59,378 nucleotides of DNA, from NCBI GenBank assembly GCA_023664775.1, contig JAMPEW010000016.1, forward strand, positions 1 through 59,378. Direction: 5' to 3'. Within the stretch, counting starts at the first letter, position 1. Each line of letters begins with the position of its first letter. The notes beneath the pieces were generated by a model. That model was given only the letters and a program-made list of their open reading frames with translations, searched no databases and had not been told where the DNA came from. The DNA comes from Clostridium sp. (GTDB lineage Bacteria > Bacillota > Clostridia > Lachnospirales > Lachnospiraceae). A program made the translations under genes and the position numbers. Below, in pieces: positions 9,398 through 19,230 of this stretch.

Positions 9398-9662
9398 CAG
9401 CCTCTCAAAATATTACTTATTTCTCACAAAAACACATAGAGGAATTTTACCACAAATTGTCGGAAATTCAAAGAGAAGCCATGCTTAATTCGATTTTGGC
9501 AAATAGACCGGTTTCGTGTATCGGCTTCCCCAGCACCCGACATATCGCATATTGCTTTTCAGGGAAACCTTGACATAATCTGCATTATAATATTATTATT
9601 AAAATAATTACGGCACTATATGTAGACAAAATCATAAATACAATTAACAAAGGAGAATACCT

Positions 9663-10379
9663 ATGGCAGAACAGCTTTATACAATACCCGTAAACGATGC
9701 ATTTGATTCGGACTGCGAATGTCCTATATGTGCCATGCGAAAACAGCTTGAACAAAACGCAATTGAATACACAATGGGACCCAGCTACATGGAGGACGAT
9801 AACCGCGCCATGACGGACAAGCTGGGATTTTGCACACATCATATCAAAATCCTAAATGCCGATAAAAACAAGCTTGGACTTGCCCTCATGTTAAAAACCC
9901 ATACGGATAAAACCATTAAGGATTTAAAGGCGCTCAGCGAGGGAGCAACCCTGGCATCCACAGGATTTTTTAAAAAAGCCTCCGCCTCCTCTGTAGGCGA
10001 GTACATTAAAAAGCTTGACGAAAGCTGCTTTATATGCGACAGAATAAACGGAACCTTTGACAGATACATAGATACAATTTTTCATTTATGGAAAAAAGAC
10101 AGTGCCTTCAGAGACAAATTGAAAACGTCAAAGGGCTTTTGTGTCAAGCATTACGGTATTTTATATGATTATGCACCGACAAAGCTTTCCAAGGACGCCC
10201 TCACAGATTTTATAAGCGCCTTAAACACCGTTTTCTTTGAGAACATGAAGCGTGTGAACGGCGATGTAGGCTGGTTTATTGATAAATTTGACTACAGGTA
10301 CAAGGACGAGCCATGGAAAAATGCAAAGGACTCCATTCCACGCTGCATCACAAAAACGAACTCGGCAATTGTTGAATAA
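9663..10379 (+). CDS. DUF6062 family protein with CxxC motifs
   Basis: A 238-residue soluble protein matching DUF6062, a family of unknown function in Clostridia. It starts MAEQLYTIPVNDAFDSDCECPICAMRK. Two CxxC motifs (CPIC near residue 21 and CFIC near residue 122), plus GFCTHH and GFCVKHYG, suggest bound metal, probably zinc, or redox use. AAAGGAGAATACCT precedes the ATG, and a TTGACA at 9570 with an AT-rich -10 lies upstream. It is a single-gene unit closed by a strong terminator and is the only plus-strand gene in the first 19 kb. Confidence 0.88.
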   Translation: MAEQLYTIPVNDAFDSDCECPICAMRKQLEQNAIEYTMGPSYMEDDNRAMTDKLGFCTHHIKILNADKNKLGLALMLKTHTDKTIKDLKALSEGATLASTGFFKKASASSVGEYIKKLDESCFICDRINGTFDRYIDTIFHLWKKDSAFRDKLKTSKGFCVKHYGILYDYAPTKLSKDALTDFISALNTVFFENMKRVNGDVGWFIDKFDYRYKDEPWKNAKDSIPRCITKTNSAIVE

Positions 10380-10418
10380 CAAGGGGCTGTCGTGCCACGC
10401 GACAGCCCCTTGTTTTTT
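10379..10418 (+). terminator. Strong intrinsic terminator after the DUF6062 gene
   Basis: A perfect 14-bp stem (ACAAGGGGCTGTCG and CGACAGCCCCTTGT) with a 7-base loop is followed by TTTTT. It begins at the stop codon. Confidence 0.95.
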
Positions 10419-10484
10419 CGGCACTGACATACCCTTTTTTAATCTTTTCCTACTCTCCTGCAAGAATACCATACGACGACATTA

Positions 10485-11342
10485 TTATTTCTTTATCTCG
10501 TTTTTCAGCTTTAACACCTGCTCAACCATCAGCCCTGAATATAGAGAAATTTCCTCCACAGATAATTTACCCGCTTTAAGCATTCTTATTGCAGTCTGTT
10601 CCACTCCTTGTTCCAAGCCCTGTTCTATTCCCTGTTCCATTCCTTGTTCTAATGCCTCATCATACAGCTCCTTATAACGCATCTCCAAAGTCATATAATC
10701 CAACCTCCATTTCTCGTTATTCCTTACAGCTCTTACTGCTTTGTCCAATTTACTTGTGAATTCATCCGAGGCTTCCTGCCCATCAATATAATCCAACAGC
10801 CGTTTCATTTCCGGACTCACATCATCTATTGTTCCCTTTGTATTTAATATTATTTTTGTTGTTTCATCTCCAAAAGCAATTCCATAATCCTGTATACATC
10901 TGTTTTCAAAGGTGTAGATATGCCTTCCCTTCCCAAACAAATCAAAGGTACAGATAAATATGATATAGCTTCGTTTCAAATTTTTGTATTCTTCACCCTT
11001 TTCCAAAATATTGAGGTCTATCATTCCCTGATAATATCTGGAACGCTTAGGCAAATTTTTATTGATGCCCACCTGCATTTCAATATTGTACACTATTCTT
11101 TTTTCATCTTCTACATAGACATCAAGTCTTACACTTTTGGCGTTTGCTGTAATGTCTATTGTTTCCTGCGTTTTCGGATATTTTATATCTGATATTTTTA
11201 TTCCCAATATTGTCTCCAGAAATGGTTTACAGTATTTCGGATTTCTCATTATAACCCCAAATATAAAATCATCCTTAAATTTCAATTCCTCAAAGCTTTT
11301 AATGTTTGATTGACAGTTCCATTTTTCATTCTCATTGTTCAT
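10485..11342 (-). CDS. Rpn family PD-(D/E)XK nuclease / putative transposase
   Basis: A 285-residue member of the Rpn (recombination-promoting nuclease) family, often annotated as PD-(D/E)XK nuclease-family transposase. The N-terminal domain starts FKDDFIFGVIMRNP, and the nuclease core shows LDVYVEDEKRIVYNIEMQ, with likely catalytic D74, E88 and Q90. The C-terminal region has the glutamate/glutamine-rich repeat EQGMEQGIEQGLEQGVEQ, common in this family, before a short helical tail. Known relatives cut DNA and raise recombination frequency in the cell, and mobility of the gene itself is not established. The leader shares a 14-base motif with that of the second nuclease-like gene at the right end. 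Confidence 0.9.
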   Translation of the reverse strand: MNNENEKWNCQSNIKSFEELKFKDDFIFGVIMRNPKYCKPFLETILGIKISDIKYPKTQETIDITANAKSVRLDVYVEDEKRIVYNIEMQVGINKNLPKRSRYYQGMIDLNILEKGEEYKNLKRSYIIFICTFDLFGKGRHIYTFENRCIQDYGIAFGDETTKIILNTKGTIDDVSPEMKRLLDYIDGQEASDEFTSKLDKAVRAVRNNEKWRLDYMTLEMRYKELYDEALEQGMEQGIEQGLEQGVEQTAIRMLKAGKLSVEEISLYSGLMVEQVLKLKNEIKK

Positions 11343-11741
11343 AAATTCTCCTCCTTGTAATTACAGGCAGAGAAGAAGAAATGAACCAAACATGCATAAA
11401 TTATATTACCCGCATATTTCTTTGTTTCAAACAGCAACCTCGCTGCCTATTATTTTTGTGAAATAAAGCATCGAAGTTTTATTTGATTACAGATTAGTCA
11501 AGAATGGCTAAGCCACAAATTAAATTAGAATACAATGCCTTGTAGCTATACTACTACATGCGTATTATAAATTCAAGTTTTTTTTGCCGATTGAAGCTTT
11601 TTTCTATATTCCCTAAAAAACATTCTCTTTCAGCCCCTGTTTCTATTTGTTGTAAGCATAAAAAATAACGACAGCTCATTTTTATTTGGCTATCGTTATT
11701 TTTATGCTTATGTTTGTCAGTCTTGCTTTTTGGTATATTTT
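11343..11741. other. 399-bp intergenic region
   Basis: No gene is visible. The left part is the leader of the Rpn gene and includes the motif AAAGCATCGAAGTT (11465-11478) followed by a small GGC/GCC hairpin. The right part is the terminator of the minus-strand operon that ends at 11742. Confidence 0.6.
11653..11710 (-). terminator. Long terminator-like inverted repeat
   Basis: TAAGCATAAAAAATAACGA pairs with TCGTTATTTTTATGCTTA with one bulged base, around a 21-base loop. It lies 30 bases beyond the stop of the permuted NlpC/P60 gene. Arm sequences rich in A and T supply T-runs on both strands. Confidence 0.75.
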
Positions 11742-12422
11742 TTATACTACTGCCGTTACCGCTATCTGCTCACGGGCGACAGCTTCTTCATCCTTTTTCT
11801 CTTTTTCCTTCATCCTTTTCAGCATTAAAAATTCCCTGTATTTGTTAAGCTTTCCCTCATAAATCACTTCAAGCTCATTCCACGTTCTAAAATCCTCAGG
11901 TCTTACAAGCCCAGGTTTTTTATTAAACATTTTTACACCTGATTTTTGCAGGATATAAAACACAAACTGGGAACAAAAATAATTATATTTTCTCTCAACC
12001 GCTTTGTTAAACATAATGCCAAAAATACCAAGGTAATTATATTTATATGCCGCCTTATTTGCCTTGAATTTATCGAGGTTTTTAATCAGCTTTTTATACT
12101 GCATCGTCGTGATAGGCAGTCTGCATACCCTGCACACCGTATCAACATCCCTTCCAAAAACACCCGTTGTAATATCCTCGGATATAAAGCCACAGTCAAA
12201 AGGATTGTGCAGCCGTTTACGCGCAAAGCTGTACATCTCATTCAGCTCTATGTCAAGGGCAAGCGATGTGTGTGCATAAGGCTCCTTTGTCCACATTTTT
12301 ATGACATTGGAAGGTAAGGTTGATGTTTTTGATATAACAATATATACGCTTCTCGTTTTTTCTGTCCTATTTTTTTTGTTGACTTTTTTAATATTCTTTT
12401 TGGAAGCTTTGGTTTTCCCCAT
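11742..12422 (-). CDS. Permuted NlpC/P60 (YiiX-like) papain-fold protein
   Basis: The likely start is the ATG at 12422, with AGGGGTGG a few bases upstream, giving 226 residues. A GTG at 12431 is possible. Order and spacing fit the circularly permuted papain-like family: His in YAHTSLAL at residue 51, then Cys in YFCSQFV at residue 150. Members are amidases or hydrolases acting on peptide or lipid amides. There is no signal peptide. The N-terminus is very lysine-rich (KASKKNIKKVNKKN), so a cytosolic or nucleic-acid-associated location is plausible. It is the last gene of the glnS-DUF2225 operon. The substrate is unknown. Confidence 0.72.
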   Translation of the reverse strand: MGKTKASKKNIKKVNKKNRTEKTRSVYIVISKTSTLPSNVIKMWTKEPYAHTSLALDIELNEMYSFARKRLHNPFDCGFISEDITTGVFGRDVDTVCRVCRLPITTMQYKKLIKNLDKFKANKAAYKYNYLGIFGIMFNKAVERKYNYFCSQFVFYILQKSGVKMFNKKPGLVRPEDFRTWNELEVIYEGKLNKYREFLMLKRMKEKEKKDEEAVAREQIAVTAVV

Positions 12423-12450
12423 TAAAACCACCCCTAATTATTGTTGATAT

Positions 12451-13290
12451 TTAAGGCATTTCTGCCTTCATTTCCGCCTTAATCTGATCCTTTAACGTAA
12501 GTGCCTGATCCTTAAGCCTGTCGCCTGTGGACCGGTTTGTGATTACACTTCCTATCATTCGTGCGGCATCCTCATATTTTTTCAGTTTTCTTGCAAGCTC
12601 TGCAAGCAGGTATTTTAAGGTATTTTCGTCCATGCCGGCTATCGGCAGCGGCTCGTTGGAAAGTGCCTTACTAAATGTCTCATATGCATTTTCCACACAC
12701 TCAAGCTCATCCTGATAAAGCGCATCTGCCTTATCCCGTTCATCCTCGGAAAGTGACTCTCTCATGCCTCTGTATATCCATGATGTTTTAAGGCATATGT
12801 AACCAAGCTCACTGTTTTTTGCCTTTTTTACCATGGCACATACAAGCGCAAGCTTATATCTTACCAAAGCATCTTCATAGGAATAAACGCTCATGCTGTT
12901 ATCAATTCCTGAAAAGCTGTTGCCTACTTCATCACGTATATCACGCATCTGCTTTGTGGAAAGCTTCCCAAAATATTTTATGAGTGAGGAATAACCACAC
13001 TTATCACATGTAATAATATCATATTTTAATGGATCCATAACCTCATATATCGGTCTCATATCTGTATCCTTGCTTGAAAGCTTAAGCTTTCCTGCCCTGA
13101 CAAATTTCGTGGAAAAAGGATAATCACAGACAGGACACGTAAAATGCTTATCAAACAAACAGTCCTCCTCTGTAAGCTTCGGTTTTACAACCTTTCCCTT
13201 TTCATCGGCATCATTTTTTTCCTCCTCAATAATATGTGCCCCGTTATATTTGCCAAGACCAAATTTTTCCATACCTGAAAACAGTCCCAT
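12451..13290 (-). CDS. DUF2225 family protein
   Basis: A 279-residue protein of the DUF2225 family. Two cysteine pairs, FTCPVCDYPF near residue 52 and ITCDKCGYSSL near residue 97, form a rubredoxin-like zinc site. The C-terminal half is helical and resembles tetratricopeptide-like packing (LGYICLKTSWIYRGM and LLAELARKLKKYEDAARMIG). The function is unknown. It lies 38 bases downstream of glnS and ahead of the permuted NlpC/P60 gene on the same strand. Confidence 0.88.
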   Translation of the reverse strand: MGLFSGMEKFGLGKYNGAHIIEEEKNDADEKGKVVKPKLTEEDCLFDKHFTCPVCDYPFSTKFVRAGKLKLSSKDTDMRPIYEVMDPLKYDIITCDKCGYSSLIKYFGKLSTKQMRDIRDEVGNSFSGIDNSMSVYSYEDALVRYKLALVCAMVKKAKNSELGYICLKTSWIYRGMRESLSEDERDKADALYQDELECVENAYETFSKALSNEPLPIAGMDENTLKYLLAELARKLKKYEDAARMIGSVITNRSTGDRLKDQALTLKDQIKAEMKAEMP

Positions 13291-13328
13291 AAATTTTCCT
13301 CCTAATTCTAAAAAATATTAATTTGCCA

Positions 13329-15002
13329 TTATGCAGGCTTGTATGAGCTTTTCAGCGAAACAATCCTGTTAAATACAAGCTTACCATCTTTAGTGTCTTT
13401 TATATCAACACAGAAATATCCGTGTCTTAAAAATTGAAATGAATCTCCCGGTTTCGCAGCTTCCAATGCCGCCTCAAGCTTACACTTTGAAAGAATCTGT
13501 AACGAGTTCGGATTGTAATTTAAAGTTCCGTCATCGTTAAGCTTCCCCTTTTCCTCATCAACGATATTCTCATAAAGCCTGACCTCTGCGTCCACGGCAC
13601 TGGCAGCGTTTACCCAATGAATGGTTCCCTTAACCTTGCGTCCCTCAAAGCCCGAGCCGCTCCTTGTCTCAGGATCATAGGTACAATGAACAACTGTTAT
13701 ATTGCCATTTACGTCCTTTTCAAAATCCACACATCTTACAAAATATGCTCCCTTTAATCTTACTTCATTTCCAGGGAACAGCCTGAAATATTTTTTTGGA
13801 GGCACCTCCATAAAATCCTCCCTGTCAATGTAAAGCTCACGGCCAAATGCAACCTTTCTCATACCCGCCTCAGGATTATCCTGATTATTGTCGATATCAA
13901 AATATTCCACCTTATCCTCAGGGTAATTGTCTATGACAAGCTTAACAGGGTCAAGCACCGCCATCATACGGTTTACCTTTTGCTTTAAATCCTCCCTGAT
14001 ACAATACTCAAGCATTGCATAATCTGATTCGCTTTGGGATTTTGCAACCCCCGAAAGCTCCATAAACAGCCTGAGTGAAGAAGGCGTAAATCCCCTTCTC
14101 CTGAGCGCTGCAATCGTTACAAGCCTCGGATCGTCCCAGCCATCAACAATTTTGTCCTCAACAAGCTTCTTGATATATCTTTTTCCCGTAACAACATTTT
14201 TGAGATAAAGCTTTGCAAATTCTATCTGCCTTGGAGGGTGTTCATATTCCAATTCATTTACAACCCACTCGTAAAGCGGTCTGTGGTCTTCAAACTCTAA
14301 TGTACATATGGAATGGGAAACCCCTTCTATTGCATCCTCAATCGGATGGGCGAAATCATACATTGGATATATACACCACTTATCTCCTGTGTTGTGATGC
14401 GTCATTCTGGCAATTCTATATATGACAGGATCACGCATATTCATGTTTGGCGATGCCATGTCAATTTTAGCCCGAAGCACCTTTGCGCCGTCCTCATATT
14501 TGCCATCCCTCATATCCTGAAACAGCTTTAAATTTTCTTCTACCGTCCTATCTCTGTAAGGACTGTTTTTTCCCGGCTCGGTAAGCGTTCCCCTATATGC
14601 CCTGATTTCCTCAGCAGTAAGGTCACACACATATGCCTTGCCTTTCTCAATAAGCTTAATGGCAGCTTCATACATCTGTTCAAAATAATCTGATGCGAAA
14701 AAAACCTTATCTCCAAAATCCGCTCCAAGCCACTTTACATCATCAATAATCGACTGTACAAACTCCGTTTTTTCCTTTGTAGGATTTGTGTCATCAAACC
14801 TGAAATTAAATGTTCCCCCATATTGCTTTGCAAGCCCGTAATTTAAAAGTATGGATTTTGCATGTCCAATGTGAAGATACCCATTGGGCTCAGGTGGAAA
14901 TCTCGTTACAATATTTGTGTATTTGCCTTCTTTCAGGTCCTTATCTATCTCCTGTTCTATAAAATTCCTAGAAACAACTTCGCCTTCCATATATGCCTCC
15001 AC
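13329..15002 (-). CDS. glnS: Glutaminyl-tRNA synthetase
   Basis: A 557-residue class I synthetase that charges tRNA-Gln directly. The signature [15 protein letters not shown] near residue 35 is the HIGH motif in the form seen in GlnRS, and [11 protein letters not shown] follows. Later [17 protein letters not shown] is the typical GlnRS anticodon-proximal segment. The KMSKS-equivalent loop reads [12 protein letters not shown], so it is divergent. The C-terminal beta-barrel domains are complete. Many Firmicutes lack GlnRS and use GatCAB instead, so the gene was probably acquired by an ancestor. A good promoter lies 19 bases upstream of the start. Confidence 0.96.
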   Translation of the reverse strand: MEAYMEGEVVSRNFIEQEIDKDLKEGKYTNIVTRFPPEPNGYLHIGHAKSILLNYGLAKQYGGTFNFRFDDTNPTKEKTEFVQSIIDDVKWLGADFGDKVFFASDYFEQMYEAAIKLIEKGKAYVCDLTAEEIRAYRGTLTEPGKNSPYRDRTVEENLKLFQDMRDGKYEDGAKVLRAKIDMASPNMNMRDPVIYRIARMTHHNTGDKWCIYPMYDFAHPIEDAIEGVSHSICTLEFEDHRPLYEWVVNELEYEHPPRQIEFAKLYLKNVVTGKRYIKKLVEDKIVDGWDDPRLVTIAALRRRGFTPSSLRLFMELSGVAKSQSESDYAMLEYCIREDLKQKVNRMMAVLDPVKLVIDNYPEDKVEYFDIDNNQDNPEAGMRKVAFGRELYIDREDFMEVPPKKYFRLFPGNEVRLKGAYFVRCVDFEKDVNGNITVVHCTYDPETRSGSGFEGRKVKGTIHWVNAASAVDAEVRLYENIVDEEKGKLNDDGTLNYNPNSLQILSKCKLEAALEAAKPGDSFQFLRHGYFCVDIKDTKDGKLVFNRIVSLKSSYKPA

Positions 15003-15020
15003 TTCTAATTGACTAAATCT

Positions 15021-15049
15021 ATACTACCAAATAACTCGCTGTACGTCAA
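15021..15049 (-). promoter_or_regulatory. glnS promoter
   Basis: On the minus strand TTGACG and TAGTAT are separated by 17 bases. The leader is very short and no T-box is present. Confidence 0.75.
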
Positions 15050-15058
15050 ATCTTTGTT

Positions 15059-17023
15059 TTACTCATCAACGTCAAATGCACTGTCCATATTTGCATTATA
15101 GCTTACTTTAATTTTGTTTCTTATTTCCTCTGACTGTTTTTCATATTCAGCATAGTTTTCAGCCTGATTATCAGGATTTATGATATGTTCGGCATTTTCT
15201 TCCATGCTTTTCCTGCTATCAGAATTTTCTTTTTTTAATTCATTTTTTTCCTCATTTTTCTCATCTACTTCCACTTTTTTCTCAATTATTTCTTCTTTTT
15301 CCTCTGACAGCTCTTTTTTCTCATTCCTGTCAGCGTTTTCCTCGATATTCTTTTCATTTGCTTTATCAACAAAATTTATTTCTTCAGCTTCCGCCTGTTT
15401 ACCAGCGTTTTGCTCTGCCTGTTCCGTTTCCACCACAGCTTCTATCTTCGGGATTTCAAGCTTCGCAGTTTCCACTACATCATTTTCCTGCTTCGAGACT
15501 TCCGTTTCCGTGGTTTCTGCTTCAATGCCTTCTACCTCCAAATTTTCAAGCGACTCATCTAATGCCGTTTTTTTCCTAAGCCTTCTGTTTTTTGTCAAAA
15601 GACAGAGTATCGTTATAAGGAAAATCAATATAAGCACGGCAGCGCCTATAAGATAATAAATCAGCATCTGCCTTGTGAAAAAGCCCTCATGCTCCGTTTT
15701 CTTATCTGTAATATCGCTTGCTGTGGCATCGACAGGCGTTGCCTCCGTCTTGGTTGCAGTTTCCTGTTTTTCGGCAGGCTCCAAATATCTCATAAATGTT
15801 TTTTCTTTATAATCATACAGATATATCCCTTCGTCACCCTCTATATTCATGGCATATAAAAGATAAAAATCACCGTCAAGCTTATACGCCTGTATCAGCT
15901 CGCCGTCAATTCTAAGCTGTGCCTCCTCGCAGCCCTCAGGAATGGCTATATCCTCTCTCCATGCAAGAATAACATATCGGTTCTCCCCTGCCAAATACTC
16001 CTTGTAAAGGGTGAATATATTTCTTTCCTTGTCATATATATAGAGGCTTCTTTTTTCATCTTCATCTGCAAGACACACAAGCAGCAGCTTTTTATTTGGC
16101 GACTGAAAGGCAACAATATCCCACTCCTCATATGTCTCATCAACTGCCCTAAACCCTGTCGGTATCTCCTCTATCTCCTTATCCAAGACAAAATCGAGTT
16201 TTTTTCCATTTATGGTAACAACAGGATCGCCCTTTTCCTTACCTGCCATAACCCGTATATAATAATTTTTTGCTGCGCCGTTTTCAGAGGTAACCGTAAT
16301 GGTAATATAGTTTTCGCCCTGGGATATGCTGCTTGCGCCACTCACACTTACCCGGCTTGTGCTATACTCCGCAACCGCATTTACATCGATTGCCGTAACG
16401 TCCTCCTCAACCTGTACAAAATATGAGGTCGTGCGGGAAGAAAAGGCAGGCTCAAGCGTTCCTGGGGAAATGCTCAAGGACTTTAAATAACACTTCTCGT
16501 CATCTTCCTCCTCAGTCACAGCCTCTGTAGTGCTTTCTGTGGCTGCTCCCGTGGTGTTTTCGGGTGCTTCTGTTGTTGCAGGCGCTTCCGTCGTGCTTGG
16601 CGATACAACTGTAACATGAACACCTGCATGGGATATGGAAAGCGGTGCTGCCTCAATGCTCCACGCATCTTCTCCATAGGTTGATATACTTGCCGTACCG
16701 CTGCTTATTGCAGTAAAGGTAATACTTACGGAGCCTGCTCCCGTTCCACTTATGGTTGCAGTCCCTCCGCCGCCGCTTACCATGCCACTTCCGGAGCTGT
16801 AGCTTAAAATTCCTGATGAGTAGGACACATATATCGTGTATGCGGATATATTTGACCCGCTTACGCTTATGGTTGCAGTAACCGTATCACCCACATTTAT
16901 CGTAGATGCCGAAAGCGCAATGGAAACATTTACGTCTGCCGCCTCTACATCAAATACAGGCACATGAATGCATAATAACAAAATAATAACAAAGCATAAA
17001 ATTTTTTTCGCAATTTTTTTCAT
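15059..17023 (-). CDS. Membrane-anchored surface protein with cohesin-like domain
   Basis: The likely start is the ATG at 17023 (MKKIAKKIL), preceded by GGTGAGGAAAATTGTT, giving 654 residues. Order: signal peptide; a beta domain (residues 30-125, STINVGDTVTATISVSG and YTIYVSYSSGILSYSS) resembling a cohesin; a Thr/Pro/Glu-rich linker; a cadherin-like beta-sandwich (KSLSISPGTLEPAFSS); an unassigned globular region; one membrane helix (LIYYLIGAAVLILIFLITI); and a long acidic Glu/Lys-rich tail predicted inside the cell. The upstream neighbour ends in a dockerin, which suggests a docking pair. The cohesin call rests on pattern only. Confidence 0.75.
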   Translation of the reverse strand: MKKIAKKILCFVIILLLCIHVPVFDVEAADVNVSIALSASTINVGDTVTATISVSGSNISAYTIYVSYSSGILSYSSGSGMVSGGGGTATISGTGAGSVSITFTAISSGTASISTYGEDAWSIEAAPLSISHAGVHVTVVSPSTTEAPATTEAPENTTGAATESTTEAVTEEEDDEKCYLKSLSISPGTLEPAFSSRTTSYFVQVEEDVTAIDVNAVAEYSTSRVSVSGASSISQGENYITITVTSENGAAKNYYIRVMAGKEKGDPVVTINGKKLDFVLDKEIEEIPTGFRAVDETYEEWDIVAFQSPNKKLLLVCLADEDEKRSLYIYDKERNIFTLYKEYLAGENRYVILAWREDIAIPEGCEEAQLRIDGELIQAYKLDGDFYLLYAMNIEGDEGIYLYDYKEKTFMRYLEPAEKQETATKTEATPVDATASDITDKKTEHEGFFTRQMLIYYLIGAAVLILIFLITILCLLTKNRRLRKKTALDESLENLEVEGIEAETTETEVSKQENDVVETAKLEIPKIEAVVETEQAEQNAGKQAEAEEINFVDKANEKNIEENADRNEKKELSEEKEEIIEKKVEVDEKNEEKNELKKENSDSRKSMEENAEHIINPDNQAENYAEYEKQSEEIRNKIKVSYNANMDSAFDVDE

Positions 17024-17080
17024 AACAATTTTCCTCACCTTGAATATCAGCCATTCCAAACTTGCTTCACGTAAAAGCTC

Positions 17081-18898
17081 CTAATTAATTAACTGTAATC
17101 CTACAATATGCCTCTGTATCATAACAATATCAAGCGCAGTTACCTTTCCGTCCCCATTTATGTCTGCTATCGCCTTTCTGCCCTCATCTGCCACATCTAT
17201 TCCTACGATGATTCTTTGGACAAACACAATATCTAAGGCTGTGATTTTTCCGTCTCCGTTTAAATCACCTTTTCCTGCTGCGGCTTGATTGCCGCGATTA
17301 ACGGTAATCGTATAATTTCTCACGTTTCCGTTCTGTGCCTTCACGGAAACCGTAAACTCATTTGAGCCGGAGCTTAACTGCTTACTGCCTGTTCCGCTTA
17401 TGGATGCCTTTGCATTTACTGCTGTGGCAGATATCGTTATATTTGCCACATTGCTTGGCACCGTTACCGAATAGCTGCTTGTGTCATTTACTGAAAAGGT
17501 TGGCGTAAGAGGATATCCGCTTACGGTAAGTGACGAAAGCCAATTATTCGGACTGCCTGAATCCGCAGGCTTTGCAACAGCCGTCTGCGGCATATCAGTA
17601 TAAACAGGAATTTTAAAAACCATGCTTGTATTTAAAAGGTTATTGTTCTTGTATGCATTATAGCTTGTAAGACACTCGGTAGAAGGTGCCTGAACATTTG
17701 TCATGTATTGATGGCTGAACAGACAGCTCTTATTCGTTACATTAAATTTTTGGGTGTAAAGCGTGTTCTGTCCCACATTTATGTAAGCAGTTCCAAGAAA
17801 CTGTGCGCCTCCCACAATTGATTTTTTAACTGAGTTCCAAGGTCTCCCGTAGGCTCCTGATTCAGATGCCCATTTAAGTCCTTTTTCCAATGCATTGCCG
17901 CCGTCCGTTGCGCCTATGTTGTAGAAATTATAAATGCCCGGATATTTGGAGCTGTTCCCCTTTGCAGCGGTGCCTGCGGTTGTTCCCATTTCCAGCCTGA
18001 TTCTTGAGGCGATATGATATGGACTTACTCCACTTGTGGCGGCAGCCTCCATAATAATCTCAGAATATTTTTGTGTCTCGTTTGGAGGTATGGCATCATA
18101 CATAAATGTACCCTTCAGAATTGCCTCAACGCCGTCCTTTGTCTGTATGCCGTCCTGATAAGAAAGACTTTCAAAAAGAAAAATATAATTTTCATAGAGA
18201 TACGTTCTTGGGTCAAGATAATAGCTTACAAGCTCGTCCGAAGCGGCAAACCACACACTTCCGTCATAAGCCGTCCATTTGTCGGCTGCCCAATTATAGC
18301 CCACCTGTGTTGACCGCCAATTATAGTGCGGATAGGAATTTGACGTCCACACAAGATTTTTTATCTGTCCATTGCGGTTGACCTCATTTTCGACAAGGGT
18401 ACTCCATTTTATGCCGGTCTGTATTGCCTCAAACCGCCATAATGGATATTTTTCATGGAGCGTTCTCAGCATACTCTTATAGCTTTCAGGAAAGCCCTGA
18501 CTGCTTAAATATGCCTCAAAATCTGCATCAGGACTCGGTGTATCTCCTCCCGACGACCCATTTAAAATCACATAATTTGCACATACATATCCTGTGTAAG
18601 CCGTACCGTTATATGTAACATTCACCTTGTACCACGTGTAATCTGAACCTGTTTCCGTAGCAAGTATCTCAAGGGGCGTGCCGCCCTCTAAAACAATATT
18701 GCCTCCGTTTTGGTCCTTCTTTATGCCATATCCCGTTCCCGGTCCCTCTCTAAAGTTTACATAACTTCCGTATTCAATCACGCCTGCAGCCAAAGCCCTT
18801 GCAGTTATGTCATACTGCCACGGAGCAAGGTTAATAAGCATTGATATTACTAGGATAATCACAATATTTATTCTTTTCCCCATACGAAATTTATCCAT
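17081..18898 (-). CDS. Secreted glucosaminidase with SH3 and dockerin domains
   Basis: The ATG at 18898 (MDKFRMGKRIN) follows AAGGAGCATTTT and gives about 605 residues. Order: signal anchor; bacterial SH3 domain (SYVNFREGPGTGYGI...YTGYVCANYVIL); an SH3-to-catalytic linker; an FlgJ/LytG-type endo-beta-N-acetylglucosaminidase (ASRIRLEMGTT supplies the probable catalytic Glu, with FYNIGATDGG further on); a cadherin-like beta-sandwich (LSSLTVSGYPLTPTFS); and a type I dockerin with two Ca2+ loops, DLNGDGKITALDIV and DINGDGKVTALDIV. It should cleave cell-wall glycan strands outside the cell. It is followed 57 bases later by the cohesin-like protein. Confidence 0.9.
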   Translation of the reverse strand: MDKFRMGKRINIVIILVISMLINLAPWQYDITARALAAGVIEYGSYVNFREGPGTGYGIKKDQNGGNIVLEGGTPLEILATETGSDYTWYKVNVTYNGTAYTGYVCANYVILNGSSGGDTPSPDADFEAYLSSQGFPESYKSMLRTLHEKYPLWRFEAIQTGIKWSTLVENEVNRNGQIKNLVWTSNSYPHYNWRSTQVGYNWAADKWTAYDGSVWFAASDELVSYYLDPRTYLYENYIFLFESLSYQDGIQTKDGVEAILKGTFMYDAIPPNETQKYSEIIMEAAATSGVSPYHIASRIRLEMGTTAGTAAKGNSSKYPGIYNFYNIGATDGGNALEKGLKWASESGAYGRPWNSVKKSIVGGAQFLGTAYINVGQNTLYTQKFNVTNKSCLFSHQYMTNVQAPSTECLTSYNAYKNNNLLNTSMVFKIPVYTDMPQTAVAKPADSGSPNNWLSSLTVSGYPLTPTFSVNDTSSYSVTVPSNVANITISATAVNAKASISGTGSKQLSSGSNEFTVSVKAQNGNVRNYTITVNRGNQAAAGKGDLNGDGKITALDIVFVQRIIVGIDVADEGRKAIADINGDGKVTALDIVMIQRHIVGLQLIN

Positions 18899-19230
18899 AA
18901 AATGCTCCTTAAAAACTTCGTTTACCCACTGTTGCGTCAATTTATGTAAACCAAACAAATACCATACGCAAATAAATTATAACACAATATTTCGTATAAT
19001 GCACTACTTTTATACAAAATACATGTTTTTTTTACATTTTTTTCATAATATTTTTGCCCGATATGTCATTTGCGTTTATTTTAGAAACACTGCCCTTGCC
19101 GAAAATTTTTTCAGGTCTGCGGTGTTATAGAATAAATAATTGTTTTATATGGAAAAATAATGTATAATTTTTAACATGTGTTACTATAAATGTTGAAATT
19201 TTATTTTCAATATTTATTTCGGAGGATAAT
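18899..19230. other. Divergent promoter region, 332 bp
   Basis: The region separates the minus-strand wall hydrolase from the plus-strand glycosyltransferases. A minus-strand -10 (TATAAT, 18976-18981) and the plus-strand promoter at 19140-19168 are visible. No gene and no riboswitch are recognised. Confidence 0.55.
19140..19168 (+). promoter_or_regulatory. Promoter of the glycosyltransferase cluster
   Basis: TTGTTT and TATAAT are separated by exactly 17 bases, about 60 bases before the first glycosyltransferase start. Confidence 0.65.

Noticed and set aside
15180-15656. Plus-strand Ser/Phe-rich frame of 158 codons
   Set aside because: It is the mirror of the Glu/Lys-rich cytoplasmic tail of the cohesin-like protein.
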